Of a DNA stretch of 64,000 nucleotides, positions 16,184 through 31,553 are shown piece by piece (the stretch's first letter is position 1; every line of letters starts with the position of its first letter). Under the pieces are notes generated by a model. That model did no database searches. It had not been told where the DNA came from and saw nothing but the letters and a program-made list of their open reading frames with translations. The position numbers and the translations under genes are program-made. The stretch comes from Rathayibacter caricis DSM 15933 (GTDB lineage Bacteria > Actinomycetota > Actinomycetes > Actinomycetales > Microbacteriaceae), in contig NZ_PZPL01000001.1 in NCBI RefSeq assembly GCF_003044275.1, positions 1,984,001-2,048,000 on the forward strand. The letters run 5' to 3'.

Positions 16184-16927
16184 TCAGCCCTTGTAGCGCT
16201 CGCCCACCGGCACCTCGACGGCGAGCGTGTTGCCGGCCTGCGCGAGCGGGCACGCCCATGCCGGGTCGTACGCGCAGGAGGGGTTGTAGGCGAAGTTGAA
16301 GTCGAGCACCAGGGTCGACGGGGCGCTCCCGGGGCCGAGGTCGGCGCCCTTCACGGTGTCGAGCAGGTAGCGCCCGCCGCCGTACGTGCCGCCGGGGGTC
16401 CCGGCCAGCGCGTCCTTGACCGGCAGGAAGAGCCCGCCGCCGTAGGAGCCGAGCCGCCAGACGTCGAGCGTCCCGGCGCGGGGGACCGCGACGGTGCCGA
16501 TCAGCTCGAACGGCACGGTCCCGTCCGTCCCGGTCTCCACGTCCATCCTCCGCGGCTCCTCGGCCGGTGCGACCTCGAGCTCGAACCGCCACGAGGCGTC
16601 GTAGGGAGCGATGGCGAGGGAGCGGAAGTGAGCGCGGTCCGCCGGCAGGAGCGGAGTGGAGGGGTGGCGCGCGAAGAGCGCGTTGCGCCCGCGGATCCAC
16701 GAGGCGTGCGCCGCGAGCAGGTCCACGTTGGAGAGGCGGCGGACCTCGGCGTAGAGGGCGTGCACGTGGCGTCGCCAGTCGGCGACCTCGATCGCCGACG
16801 CGAGTCTGCGGCGGGGCGAGACCTCGTCCGACTCGTCCGACTCGTCCTCCGCTGAGGGCCACTGGAAGCGGATCAGCTCGGCGCGCGAGAGCTCGACCTC
16901 CTCCTCCGCGGTGCCGTCGGGGCTCAC
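16184..16927 (-). CDS. DUF1684 domain protein
   Basis: The 247-residue protein ends with the typical DUF1684 signature: FNFAYNPSCAYDPAW, then CPLAQAGNTLAVEVPVGERY. Earlier come the RNALFARHPSTPLL segment and the central ESYGGGLFLPVKDAL-like region (here GSYGGGLFLPVKDALAG). No biochemical role is established for this family. The GTG start at 16925-16927 overlaps the stop of the upstream gene by 4 nt (GTGA), so the two are translationally coupled. The N-terminus is acidic (ESDEVSPRR preceded by a run of Asp/Glu/Ser). There is no signal peptide. Confidence 0.85.
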   Translation of the reverse strand: MSPDGTAEEEVELSRAELIRFQWPSAEDESDESDEVSPRRRLASAIEVADWRRHVHALYAEVRRLSNVDLLAAHASWIRGRNALFARHPSTPLLPADRAHFRSLAIAPYDASWRFELEVAPAEEPRRMDVETGTDGTVPFELIGTVAVPRAGTLDVWRLGSYGGGLFLPVKDALAGTPGGTYGGGRYLLDTVKGADLGPGSAPSTLVLDFNFAYNPSCAYDPAWACPLAQAGNTLAVEVPVGERYKG

Positions 16928-17451
16928 TGCGCCGCCTCTCCGCGGGGGCGCGCATCCGCGCCCACGTCGTGGCGCCAGGTCGGTGCGAGCGAGCGGATGC
17001 GGATGCCGCGCCACTGCCAGAACGCCCACATCGACGGCCAGAGGGCGGGCGAGGCGAGCCCGGCGCTGAACTCGAGCTTGTCGCGGAACAGCGTGCGCCC
17101 GTCCGGGAGCGGAGCGACCGCCATCCGGTGGTCCCAGGCGGTGATCAGCCGCAGAGCGCCCGAGAGCGGAGCGCCGCTGTCGCGCAGGATCCGCACGTCC
17201 GGCATCGACGGCACGCGCCGGTACGAGAGGTCGATCTCCTGCGCGCCCATCGGCACGATCCCGAGCGCGTCCATCGCGACGTCGTGCGGGCCCAGCCCCC
17301 ACGTCGGCCGGAAGCCGCCCTCGTCCAGCGACGCGGCGGTCAGGAGGGGGGACATCACCTCGCGGAACACGGCCGGGCTCTGCAGAGCGCGCCAGGCGGA
17401 GTCCACGTCGGTGTCGAGCACGTGCTTCAGCATCACCTTCACGACGCCCAT
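16924..17451 (-). CDS. SRPBCC-like (START-like fold) hypothetical protein
   Basis: The 175-residue protein begins MLKHVLDTDVDSAWRALQSPAVFREVMSPL-style, the usual opening of helix-grip proteins that bind hydrophobic ligands, here VMLKHVLDTDVDSAWRAL. It continues with a strand-rich middle (EIDLSYRRVPSMPDVRIL) and the closing helix with WDHRMAVAPL and ALWPSMWAFWQWRG. The ligand and function are unknown. It is the first gene of a two-gene operon with the DUF1684 gene, overlapping it by 4 nt. Assignment to SRPBCC is by fold-like pattern only. Confidence 0.6.
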   Translation of the reverse strand: MGVVKVMLKHVLDTDVDSAWRALQSPAVFREVMSPLLTAASLDEGGFRPTWGLGPHDVAMDALGIVPMGAQEIDLSYRRVPSMPDVRILRDSGAPLSGALRLITAWDHRMAVAPLPDGRTLFRDKLEFSAGLASPALWPSMWAFWQWRGIRIRSLAPTWRHDVGADARPRGEAAQ

Positions 17452-17516
17452 CCTCCTCCGCAGGGCCCTGTGCCGTCACCGGGTGCGCGGGAGCTCTCGG
17501 CCGTGTATGCGCCCGG

Positions 17517-17522
17517 TACCGT
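17517..17522 (+). promoter_or_regulatory. -10 box for a leaderless transcript
   Basis: TACCGT lies 6 nt before the GTG at 17529; no ribosome binding site is present. Confidence 0.5.
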
Positions 17523-17528
17523 GTCAGG

Positions 17529-18062
17529 GTGAACGCCGCGTCCTCCGCCCACGACCAGTCGACCTACCAGATCCGCTTCGACTGGGGTCCGCGGGCGCTG
17601 CGCGTCCTCGCTCCCGCGCACATCACCGTCGTCGTCGACGCGCTGCCCGGTGGCCCGGAGCTGCCCCTCGACGGCGTCGAGGGCCGCGTCGTGCGGGCCG
17701 GGCTCGCCGACCGCACCGCCGTCGCCCGCTGGATCCTCGAGCGCCAGCACGAGAACGGCGGCCGCACCAGCGTCAACGTGGTCGCCGCGGGCGACGTCGA
17801 CGAGGACGGGGCCGCGCGCTTCACCCTCGAGGACCAGCTCGCCGCGGGCGCGCTCATCGACGCCCTCATCACGCTCGGGATCGACCACACCTCGCCCGAC
17901 GCGGCGGTCGCGTCCGCGTCGTTCGCCGGGCTCCGCCGCGCCTGCTCCCACCTGCTGTCGGCGTCGCCGTCGGGTCGTGCGCTGAAGGAGTCGGGACGGG
18001 CCGACGAGGTCGCCGCCGCGGCCCGTCTCGACTCGGTCGCCGACGTCACCGTCCTGCGCTGA
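17529..18062 (+). CDS. 2-phosphosulfolactate phosphatase (ComB)-like protein
   Basis: The 177-residue protein resembles the short actinobacterial members annotated as ComB-like phosphatases: YQIRFDWGPRALRVL at the N-terminus, ITVVVDALPGG with acidic metal-site residues, ADRTAVARWILERQ, and VNVVAAGDVDEDG. In archaea ComB dephosphorylates 2-phosphosulfolactate in coenzyme M synthesis. Coenzyme M is not expected here, so the true substrate is unknown. TACCGT 6 nt before the GTG start indicates a leaderless mRNA. It is divergent from the SRPBCC gene and followed by an unrelated DUF427 gene. Confidence 0.62.
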   Translation: MNAASSAHDQSTYQIRFDWGPRALRVLAPAHITVVVDALPGGPELPLDGVEGRVVRAGLADRTAVARWILERQHENGGRTSVNVVAAGDVDEDGAARFTLEDQLAAGALIDALITLGIDHTSPDAAVASASFAGLRRACSHLLSASPSGRALKESGRADEVAAAARLDSVADVTVLR

Positions 18063-18158
18063 GGGCCCCCTCGACCGCCGGGCCCGGAGCGGCGTAGCGT
18101 TCGCACGGAGCGCTCCCGCTCGCACCGCCCCCGCGACCGAACCCGAAAGCTGGCCCGC

Positions 18159-18461
18159 ATGAAAGCCGTCCTCCACGACGTCGTCCTCGCCGACGCCCCC
18201 GACTCCGACCTCATCTCGATCGAGGGCAACTGGTACTTCCCGCCCTCGAGCGTCGCGACCGACCTGCTCGAGCCGAGCGACACCCCCTACACCTGCCCCT
18301 GGAAGGGCGAGTGCCAGTACTTCTCGGTGAAGTCCGGCGACGGTCTGCTGAAGGACCGCGCCTGGTCCTACCCGACTCCGTACCCCACCGCGTTCGACCG
18401 CGTCGGCAAGGACTTCTCGGGCTACGTCGCGTTCTGGAAGGAAGTCCGGGTCATCGACTAG
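18159..18461 (+). CDS. DUF427 domain protein
   Basis: A compact 100-residue protein matching the DUF427 family: IEGNWYFPPSSVA, then TPYTCPWKGECQYFSV and the closing AFDRVGKDFSGYVAFWKEV. The fold is a small beta-tent-like domain with conserved Cys and Trp residues; biochemical function is not established. It stands alone on the plus strand. Its TAG stop shares the CTAG tetranucleotide with the stop codon of the convergent CGNR gene, so the two coding regions overlap by 4 bp. Confidence 0.85.
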   Translation: MKAVLHDVVLADAPDSDLISIEGNWYFPPSSVATDLLEPSDTPYTCPWKGECQYFSVKSGDGLLKDRAWSYPTPYPTAFDRVGKDFSGYVAFWKEVRVID

Positions 18462-19090
18462 CGGCCGGCCGCGCGCGCCGCGCTCCGACTGCGGTGCGCG
18501 CGGACCTTCGCCCGGTTGCCGCAGCGCTGCATCGAGCACCAGCGGCGCGTGCCCGCCCGCGACGTGTCCAGGTAGAGCATCCGGCAGTCCTCGGCGTCGC
18601 AGCGGCGGAGTCGCCCCGCGCCCGAGCCGCCCAGCAGCTCGACACCCTCCCGCGCGATCGTCGAGAGCACCTGGCGGGCCGCGGCGGTCGCCCGGCCGGC
18701 CCGCCGCGATCCGCCCGACAGCATCGGCGGGATGTCCGGCATCGCCGCGAAGAGGTTGAGCACGTCGACGTCCCCCGGCTCCCCGGAGCCGCCCTGCTCG
18801 GCGGCCTCCGCCAGCCGCGCGATCGCGTCCCGCAGCATCAGAGCGTCGGCCAGGTCGGCCTCGCGTCCGCCCTCGTCCAGCGCGTCGAACCGCTCGGCGA
18901 GCCAGGCCCCCAGGGCCTCGCCCGAGGGCAGCCGCTCACCGGGGGCGCCGCGCATCGCGCCGGTGAACGCGAAGTCGAGCGCGAGGCTGCCGGAGTCGAA
19001 CCACCAGCGCCGGCCGTCGGCCTCCTCGAGCCACTGCCCCGTGCTGGGCGCGCGACCGCGGATCGCGCGCGGCTCGCCGGTCGCGCTCAC
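18458..19090 (-). CDS. CGNR zinc-finger protein (ABATE domain), likely transcription regulator
   Basis: The 210-residue protein has the two-part layout of this family: an N-terminal stress-response (ABATE/DUF1470) domain starting FDSGSLALDFAFTG, and a C-terminal zinc finger RRCDAEDCRMLYLD ... WCSMQRCGNRAKVRAHR with three cysteine positions plus the CGNR motif. Family members are thought to bind DNA, but targets are not known. The GTG at 19088-19090 overlaps the stop codon of the SprT-like gene by 4 nt, indicating translational coupling. It is the last gene of a run of same-strand genes starting at the spermidine-synthase-like gene. Confidence 0.85.
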   Translation of the reverse strand: MSATGEPRAIRGRAPSTGQWLEEADGRRWWFDSGSLALDFAFTGAMRGAPGERLPSGEALGAWLAERFDALDEGGREADLADALMLRDAIARLAEAAEQGGSGEPGDVDVLNLFAAMPDIPPMLSGGSRRAGRATAAARQVLSTIAREGVELLGGSGAGRLRRCDAEDCRMLYLDTSRAGTRRWCSMQRCGNRAKVRAHRSRSAARAAGR

Positions 19091-19548
19091 GCCGCCGGGA
19101 CCGGGCGCCGGCGCCACTGGATCGCGTTCGCCGCCTCGAAGCGCCGGGCGCAGCGTCCGCACGCCAGGGGGCGGGACGGCCGGCGGTGCCGGTAGAAGAG
19201 GTGTCCGCTCGGGCAGGTGCCCACCCACGGCGCCAGCTCGTCGGCGGTCGGGTTGCTGTGCGTGCGCGAGCCGGTGTACCCCAGGCGAGCGGCGATGCCG
19301 CGCCACGCGGCTCCGTGCCCGGCGGTCGGGCCGGCGAGCGCGTGCGCGACCTCGTGCAGGAGGGTCTGCCGCACCTCCTCGTCGCTCCAGCGGGCGGCGA
19401 GGTGACGCGAGAGGGTGATCCGCCGGTCACTCCAGTGGCAGGCGCCGCCCCGCGTGCGCGCGTGATCGAAGCCGAAGCTCCAGGAGTCGTCGAGGTGCTC
19501 GACGAGGAGCTCCTCGGCCCAGGCCCGGACCTGCTCCAGCTCGGCCAC
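19087..19548 (-). CDS. SprT-like zinc metalloprotease domain protein
   Basis: The 153-residue protein contains the SprT-like core: ITLSRHLAARWSDEEVRQ, then LLHEVAHALAGPTAGHGAAWR, holding the HExxH zinc site (HEVAH) and a downstream His. A C-terminal zinc-ribbon-like part has CPSGHLFYRHRR and CGRCARRF. SprT-like proteins are compared with eukaryotic Spartan, which degrades DNA-crosslinked proteins; the bacterial role is not settled. The GTG at 19546-19548 is used because it opens just before the conserved region and follows the TPR gene stop by 26 bp. Confidence 0.8.
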   Translation of the reverse strand: MAELEQVRAWAEELLVEHLDDSWSFGFDHARTRGGACHWSDRRITLSRHLAARWSDEEVRQTLLHEVAHALAGPTAGHGAAWRGIAARLGYTGSRTHSNPTADELAPWVGTCPSGHLFYRHRRPSRPLACGRCARRFEAANAIQWRRRPVPAA

Positions 19549-19574
19549 GCGTCCGCCGTCCGTCGGGCGAGCCG

Positions 19575-20198
19575 TCAGGCCTGGTCGGCGCTCTCGGCGC
19601 CGTCGGAGTCGTCGGTCGCCGCGGCGTCCTTGGCGCCGTCGGCCCGGCGGCGCCCGCGGACGGTGCCCTCGGTCCGCTCGCGCGTCGCTCCGCCCTGGAA
19701 CTCGGTCGCGGCGGCGAAGCCCAGCCGTGCGATCTCGAGCTCCTCCTCCGGGACGCCCACGCGCTCGCCGAGCGCGGTCGCGGCGTCGAAGTCGCGCGCG
19801 GCGCGGCCGTACTCGCCGAGCTCGAAGGACGCGAGGCCCCGGTGCTTGAGCGCGAAGGAGTGCTCGAGGTGCCACTCGTGGGTGCGCGCCTCCTCGACGC
19901 ACAGCGCGAGCTCCGAGAGCGCCTCGTCGGGGCGCCCGCGCAGCTGCATGAGCCGGGCCCGGCGGACGCGCGCGGTCAGGAGCTCGGCGCGGTCGCCCGA
20001 GAAGCGGGTGCGGCGGACGGCCTCGTTGGCCAGGTCCCAGGCCTCGTCGAGCCGGCCGAGCAGGCGCAGCAGCTCGGCCTTCTCGGTGAGAGCGGCGAGG
20101 GAGCGGAGCGCGCCGATCTCCTCGAGGCGCTCCTGGGCGGCGTCGACGTCGATCTCCTCGCGGAGCGTCGCGGGATCGTGGCGGATGATGATGCTCAG
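19575..20198 (-). CDS. TPR-like repeat protein, probable CTG start
   Basis: A protein of about 207 residues made of helical repeats: [51 protein letters not shown] and SFALKHRGLASFELGEYGRAA fit tetratricopeptide-type units. It ends in a charged, low-complexity tail. No ATG/GTG/TTG lies in frame near the apparent N-terminus. The CTG at 20196-20198 (LSIIIRHDP) has AGGAAG 7 nt upstream and is the best start. An in-frame ATG at 20321 would add 41 residues without conserved look or Shine-Dalgarno site. A -10-like TAAACT near 20275-20281 also favours the shorter form. Function is unknown. Confidence 0.65.
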   Translation of the reverse strand: MSIIIRHDPATLREEIDVDAAQERLEEIGALRSLAALTEKAELLRLLGRLDEAWDLANEAVRRTRFSGDRAELLTARVRRARLMQLRGRPDEALSELALCVEEARTHEWHLEHSFALKHRGLASFELGEYGRAARDFDAATALGERVGVPEEELEIARLGFAAATEFQGGATRERTEGTVRGRRRADGAKDAAATDDSDGAESADQA

Positions 20199-20331
20199 AG
20201 CAGTGCTTCCTCGTGGGGTGCGGATCCGGTGCGTCGCGGGTCGTGTGCGACGAGCGGGCGGCCGCTCGGGCCGGCCCAGTTTACGGGGCGGAGCGCACGG
20301 CTCTCCTCCGGACGCGCCCATCCGACGAGGG

Positions 20332-21222
20332 TCAGCCGCGCCGCACCTGGAAGATGCTGCGGGCCGGCAGCGGCGAGGGCGTGGCCGTGTCGTCCGTGAC
20401 GGCGGAGGCGCCCGCGACGAAGTTGTCGAGCTCGCGGCCCTGCACGAGCTTCGCGGGCGCGGGGTCGGAGGCCAGGCGCCGCGGCAGTCCATCGACCGGC
20501 AGCGGCGCGGCGGAGGCGAGCATCACCACGTTCCCGAACCGCTTCGCCTTGAGCATCTGCGTGTCGGTCATGATCGCGGTGTGCGCGAAGACGGAGGAGA
20601 GGGTCGCCGCCTGCGCGCGGGCGAACGCGAGCGCCCCTCCGTCGGCCACGTTGACGGCGACGACGCCCCCGGGCGCGAGCAGCGGGGCGATCGCGGAGTA
20701 GAACTGCGTGCTCGTCACGTGCGCCGGGGTCCTGGCCCCCGAGAAGACGTCGACGACGACGACGTCGATGCTGCCCAGGAGTCCGGGCGGGAGCTTGCCG
20801 AGCACCTCGCGGGCGTCGCCCTGGCGGATGCGGATCTGGGCTCCCCGGGGCAGCGGCAGCGCCTCCCGCACCAGCTCGACCAGCGCGCCCTCGATCTCGA
20901 CGACCTGCTGACGCGAGCCCGGCCGGGTCGCGGCGACGTAGCGGGGGAGGGTGAGCGCCCCGGCGCCCAGGTGCAGCGCGGTGACGGCCTCGCCCTCGGG
21001 GGCGAGCAGATCGATGGCGTGGCCGATGCGGCGCACGTACTCGAAGGACAGGTGCGTCGGATCGGCCAGGTCGACGTGCGACTGCGGCGTCCCGTCGACC
21101 ACGAGTGTCGCGGCGTCGGGGGAGTGCCGGTCGGGCTCGATCTGCGCGAGGTAGCCGCTGGAGAGCACCGCGCGGGGGTGCTCGGCGTCGTCGCCGCGTC
21201 GGCGTCCGGTTCGTTCCTGCAT
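20332..21222 (-). CDS. Spermidine synthase-like SAM-dependent methyltransferase-fold protein
   Basis: The 296-residue protein has the spermidine-synthase core: the AdoMet-binding ALHLGAGALTLPRYVAA, the acidic strand VVEIEGALVELV, IRIRQGDAREVL and IDVVVVDVFSGARTP with the ASP-rich pocket, then PGGVVAVNVAD. There are no membrane segments. These proteins are widely annotated as fused or stand-alone spermidine synthases in actinobacteria, but polyamine activity is unproven because gatekeeper residues differ. A diverged paralog lies at 33078-33848. The ATG at 21220-21222 follows GAGGGG closely. Confidence 0.78.
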   Translation of the reverse strand: MQERTGRRRGDDAEHPRAVLSSGYLAQIEPDRHSPDAATLVVDGTPQSHVDLADPTHLSFEYVRRIGHAIDLLAPEGEAVTALHLGAGALTLPRYVAATRPGSRQQVVEIEGALVELVREALPLPRGAQIRIRQGDAREVLGKLPPGLLGSIDVVVVDVFSGARTPAHVTSTQFYSAIAPLLAPGGVVAVNVADGGALAFARAQAATLSSVFAHTAIMTDTQMLKAKRFGNVVMLASAAPLPVDGLPRRLASDPAPAKLVQGRELDNFVAGASAVTDDTATPSPLPARSIFQVRRG

Positions 21223-21308
21223 CCCCTCAGTCTGAGGGACGCGGCACCCCGACGGCGGCCTGCCCGGGGCGTATACCGGACCCCGCGACACGACGCAAGG
21301 ATCTGCAC

Positions 21309-21338
21309 TTGCGCGGCGTGGCGCGATGCATCTATATT
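21309..21338 (+). promoter_or_regulatory. Main rpoB promoter
   Basis: TTGCGC (21309-21314) and TATATT (21333-21338) are separated by 18 bp, a good housekeeping-sigma promoter. It would start near 21345 and give a leader of about 220 nt before rpoB. The AT-rich stretch stands out from its GC-rich surroundings. Confidence 0.65.
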
Positions 21339-21344
21339 TGTACT

Positions 21345-21564
21345 TTGCGCTCCCGAGTACCCACGCCCTCATATTGCGGTCGGCAGGTCACCGGAACCCG
21401 GCATCAGATGGTGGATGCCGATGCCACACTCTAGCCCCCACCCCGAAGACCGCGTCGAAACGGTCCCTGCGGCGTGTGGAGGGCGGGTGTCGGCCCGCCC
21501 GGCGGGAGCCCACTCCACACATCCCACAGATTGAGACCCGCGAGGGTCTACGGAGGTTCCTTCC
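21345..21564 (+). other. Long 5' leader of rpoBC
   Basis: About 220 nt between the predicted start of transcription and the rpoB TTG. It contains no convincing open frame. A GTGGAGGGCGGG/CCCGCCCGGCG-like self-complementary patch lies around 21476-21506, possibly with regulatory structure. Confidence 0.4.
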
Positions 21565-25056
<3,492 letters not shown>

Positions 25057-25123
25057 TCCCGCGCCAGCATCTGACGACCTCCCGTCTCTGACGAGACACC
25101 TGTTTTCCGACAAGGAGAAAACA

Positions 25124-29023
<3,900 letters not shown>

Positions 29024-29041
29024 GCTCCGACCGAGTGATCG

Positions 29042-29071
29042 AAGGCCCCGCCGGGTTCCCGGCGGGGCCTT
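29042..29071 (+). terminator. Terminator of the rpoB-rpoC operon
   Basis: AAGGCCCCGCCGGG (29042-29055) pairs perfectly with CCCGGCGGGGCCTT (29058-29071), a 14-bp stem with a 2-nt gap, followed by CGTCGTT. It is 18 bp after the rpoC stop. Confidence 0.85.
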
Positions 29072-29240
29072 CGTCGTTCCCGGAGCGTCCCGCCACGCCG
29101 GTTGCCCACCGCAAGGGGGGTGAATGGGAGTCGCCCAGGAACCGCGCGGTGCCTGCGTCGGTGATTGACTCGAGGGACGTTCGACGGGGTACCGCCCCGC
29201 GCCCGTCCGGTCGGGGTCGCAGCGGTGAGGATACGCGCGG

Positions 29241-30539
29241 ATGAGAGTCGTGGTCGTCGCGCTGGCCGCCCTTCTCGTGGCGGTCGGTGCCGTCGTGCTG
29301 CCCGCAGCGCCCGCCGTCGCAGCGCCGTCCGTCCCGGCCTCGTGCGGAGTCGCGCAGCTCGCTCCCGTGCTGCAGGACGACGAGGTCGACGCGACTCCCT
29401 CCGCCGAGAACGTGCCGATCGTCGTCGTGCACGGCTGGCTCGGCACCTCGACGCATGACGAGGCCCGCACCGGCGCCTTCTCGCACCTCGTCGACCTGGT
29501 CGCCGGCGCCGACACGGACCCTCCGGGCGCCGAGGCGGATCAGCCGGGAGTCGTCGCCGAGCGCTCCGTCATCGGCACGCTGCAGGACATCGAGGGCTCC
29601 CTCGTCTACACGTTCGACTACCGCGACCTCTCGGCGCGCTGGGTGACGGATCCGGGCATCAGCGACGCACTCGCGTCCTCCCTCGCCTGCCTGGTCTCCG
29701 CGACCGGCAACAGGGCGATCGTGGTGGCGCACTCGATGGGCGGCCTCGCCGCTCGCCAGGCGCTCAGCCAGGAGGTCGACGGGGTGAGCGTCGAGTCGAT
29801 GGTCTCGGACGTCATCACCTTCGGCACGCCGAACACGGGCTCGGACCTCGCCGCCCGCCTGGGCGAGATGATCGAGTCGACCGGGTCGGTCAGCCCCGCG
29901 GTCGTCGCCGGGCTCGAGCCGCAGTCCCGGCTCGGGGTCTCGGCCCTTCTTGCGTCCTGCGGCGAGGCGGCGTCCGAGGACGCGGCGCGGGCGGGTGAGT
30001 GCACGGGGATGCCGATGATCGACGCCCTCTCCTCCCAGGCCGGCATCGCGATGCGCACGGGCTCGTCGGAGCTGAGCCGGCTCCCGCCTTGGCCGGCCGG
30101 AGTGCACGTCGTGGCTCTCGCGGGGGACATCCGCGTGACGCTGGTGTCCGTCCTCGGGGCGCGCACTCGCGACCTCGATCTGGGCGACGTCATCGTCGGC
30201 GCGCGATCGGCCGAGGCGGGCGTGGACGAGTACGCGGTCTCGACGTGCCGCTACACGCTGATGTCGCTGCCGGACGTCCCGTCCGTCCTCGCGGAGCTCA
30301 ACCCGCTCGCGCGAGTGGGGGACGCGATGCGTCTCGCCTCCGTCGTGACGAGGATCGCCGCGAGCCCCTGCCACCACGCGTGGCTGATGCGCAACGCAGC
30401 GCTGGCCGAGCGTGCCGGAGCGGAGGCGGCCGACGCGGTGGCCGCCTCCCTCGCGCACTCCCGCGGCGAGGCGCCGACGCCCCCGGTCGGGTCCGATCTC
30501 CCGCCGTCGGAGGACCCGCGTCGCCGTCCGATCCGCTGA
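29241..30539 (+). CDS. Secreted lipase/esterase (alpha/beta hydrolase)
   Basis: The 432-residue protein has a Sec signal peptide (MRVVVVALAALLVAVGAV, cut after AVAA near residue 28). The hydrolase fold follows with the oxyanion region VPIVVVHGWLGTSTH, the nucleophile elbow VVAHSMGGLAARQAL, and VITFGTPNTGSDLA. It resembles actinobacterial extracellular triacylglycerol lipases. Cysteines (PASCGVAQ, SLACLV, SCGEAASED) suggest disulfide bonds. GTGAGG lies about 10 nt before the ATG at 29241. It stands alone between the rpoC terminator and a TetR gene. The C-terminus is a short Pro/Arg tail without anchor motif. Confidence 0.8.
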   Translation: MRVVVVALAALLVAVGAVVLPAAPAVAAPSVPASCGVAQLAPVLQDDEVDATPSAENVPIVVVHGWLGTSTHDEARTGAFSHLVDLVAGADTDPPGAEADQPGVVAERSVIGTLQDIEGSLVYTFDYRDLSARWVTDPGISDALASSLACLVSATGNRAIVVAHSMGGLAARQALSQEVDGVSVESMVSDVITFGTPNTGSDLAARLGEMIESTGSVSPAVVAGLEPQSRLGVSALLASCGEAASEDAARAGECTGMPMIDALSSQAGIAMRTGSSELSRLPPWPAGVHVVALAGDIRVTLVSVLGARTRDLDLGDVIVGARSAEAGVDEYAVSTCRYTLMSLPDVPSVLAELNPLARVGDAMRLASVVTRIAASPCHHAWLMRNAALAERAGAEAADAVAASLAHSRGEAPTPPVGSDLPPSEDPRRRPIR

Positions 30540-30590
30540 GCACCGCGGCGGATCCGCGCGTCGCGCGACGCGACATGATGTCCCGATGTT

Positions 30591-30620
30591 TTGACTCCGC
30601 GTCCGGACTGCGCTTACCGT
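30591..30620 (+). promoter_or_regulatory. Promoter of the first TetR gene
   Basis: TTGACT (30591-30596) and TACCGT (30615-30620) with 18-bp spacing. The leader would be about 155 nt. A GACAT-G-ATGTC palindrome at 30572-30582 lies just upstream and could be an operator for the regulator. Confidence 0.55.
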
Positions 30621-30658
30621 GGGCGAGGCCGATGGGGCGGCCACCAGGGGGACAGGCA

Positions 30659-30698
30659 GCGCGGCCCGCTCGGCTCACGGGCCGGCAGCGGGCCGCGC
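30659..30698 (+). other. Stem-loop in the leader of the first TetR gene
   Basis: A 12-bp perfect stem, GCGCGGCCCGCT (30659-30670) with AGCGGGCCGCGC (30687-30698), encloses a 16-nt loop in the 5' leader. It may attenuate the transcript or end readthrough from the lipase gene. Confidence 0.4.
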
Positions 30699-30782
30699 CC
30701 GTCCCGACGATGGTGGGACACGCGCTACGCTCCCAGCACCGGGGGCCGACGACGGCGCCTCCGCCTTCCCGCCGGAGGCCGC

Positions 30783-31553
30783 ATGAGCCAGACCCCCGTC
30801 CCGCCCGCGACACCCGCGCGCGCACCCCGACTGACGCGTGAGCAGGTGCGCTCCCGCCTCGTGGACGCCGGACTCGACGTCGTGCGCAGCGACGGCCTGA
30901 GGGTGGGCGTCTCCCACCTCCCGCTGGAGGACCTCATCCGCACGGCCGGGGTCCCGCGGAGCACGGTCTACCGGATCTGGCCGAGCCGCCAGGACTTCTT
31001 CGACGAACTGCTCGCCAGGATCCCCGACCGGCTCCTCTCGACCCGCCTCGACGAGCCGGCGCTGCAGGTGGGCGCGACCTACCTGCAGCGGAACACGGAC
31101 GCCGAGGCCCCGGCCGACGAGCGGCGCGCGACCCTCGTCGCCTCCGTGGCCGTCGCCATCGAGGCCAACTACGAGAACACCTTCGCGTCGCAGCACTGGC
31201 GCAACTTCGTCTCGCTGGCCGGCACCGTCGAGTCGCACGACGAGCCCGTCCGGGGAGTGGTCCACGACGCCCTCCGCAAGCGCCAGCAGCACTTCATCGA
31301 GAACATGGCCAAGTACTACCGCTACACCCTGACCGAGGCGGGGCTGCGGCTGCGCCCGGGCTTCGGCGACGAGTACACGTCGCTCGCGTCCGCGATCTCG
31401 GCGTACATCGAAGGACTCTGCGTCGCGAGGATCGCGGCGCCGGAGCTGGTCACCGGACCGCTCGTCCCCGAGCGGCCCGAGTCGCCGAGCCTCGTCGTCG
31501 CCGGAGTGATGATGCTGATCGACGGGTTCTGCGAGCCGATCCCGGAGGGCTAG
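30783..31553 (+). CDS. TetR-family transcription regulator
   Basis: The 256-residue protein starts at the ATG 30783 with GGAGG upstream. The N-terminal DNA-binding domain covers about 18-75: TREQVRSRLVDAGLDVVR, then LIRTAGVPRSTVYRIWPSRQ, the recognition helix of TetR repressors. The all-helical ligand domain follows. It is longer than a minimal TetR protein (about 200) and shares its layout with the convergent TetR gene at 31550, indicating an old duplication. Its TAG stop overlaps the neighbour's stop in CTAG. Neither effector nor target is evident; autoregulation through the GACAT palindrome is a guess. Confidence 0.85.
   Translation: MSQTPVPPATPARAPRLTREQVRSRLVDAGLDVVRSDGLRVGVSHLPLEDLIRTAGVPRSTVYRIWPSRQDFFDELLARIPDRLLSTRLDEPALQVGATYLQRNTDAEAPADERRATLVASVAVAIEANYENTFASQHWRNFVSLAGTVESHDEPVRGVVHDALRKRQQHFIENMAKYYRYTLTEAGLRLRPGFGDEYTSLASAISAYIEGLCVARIAAPELVTGPLVPERPESPSLVVAGVMMLIDGFCEPIPEG

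Noticed and set aside
16184..17479. One fused gene of 431 codons
   Set aside because: Its first half is out-of-frame translation of the SRPBCC-like gene; the GTG at 16927 overlapping that gene's stop is a better start.
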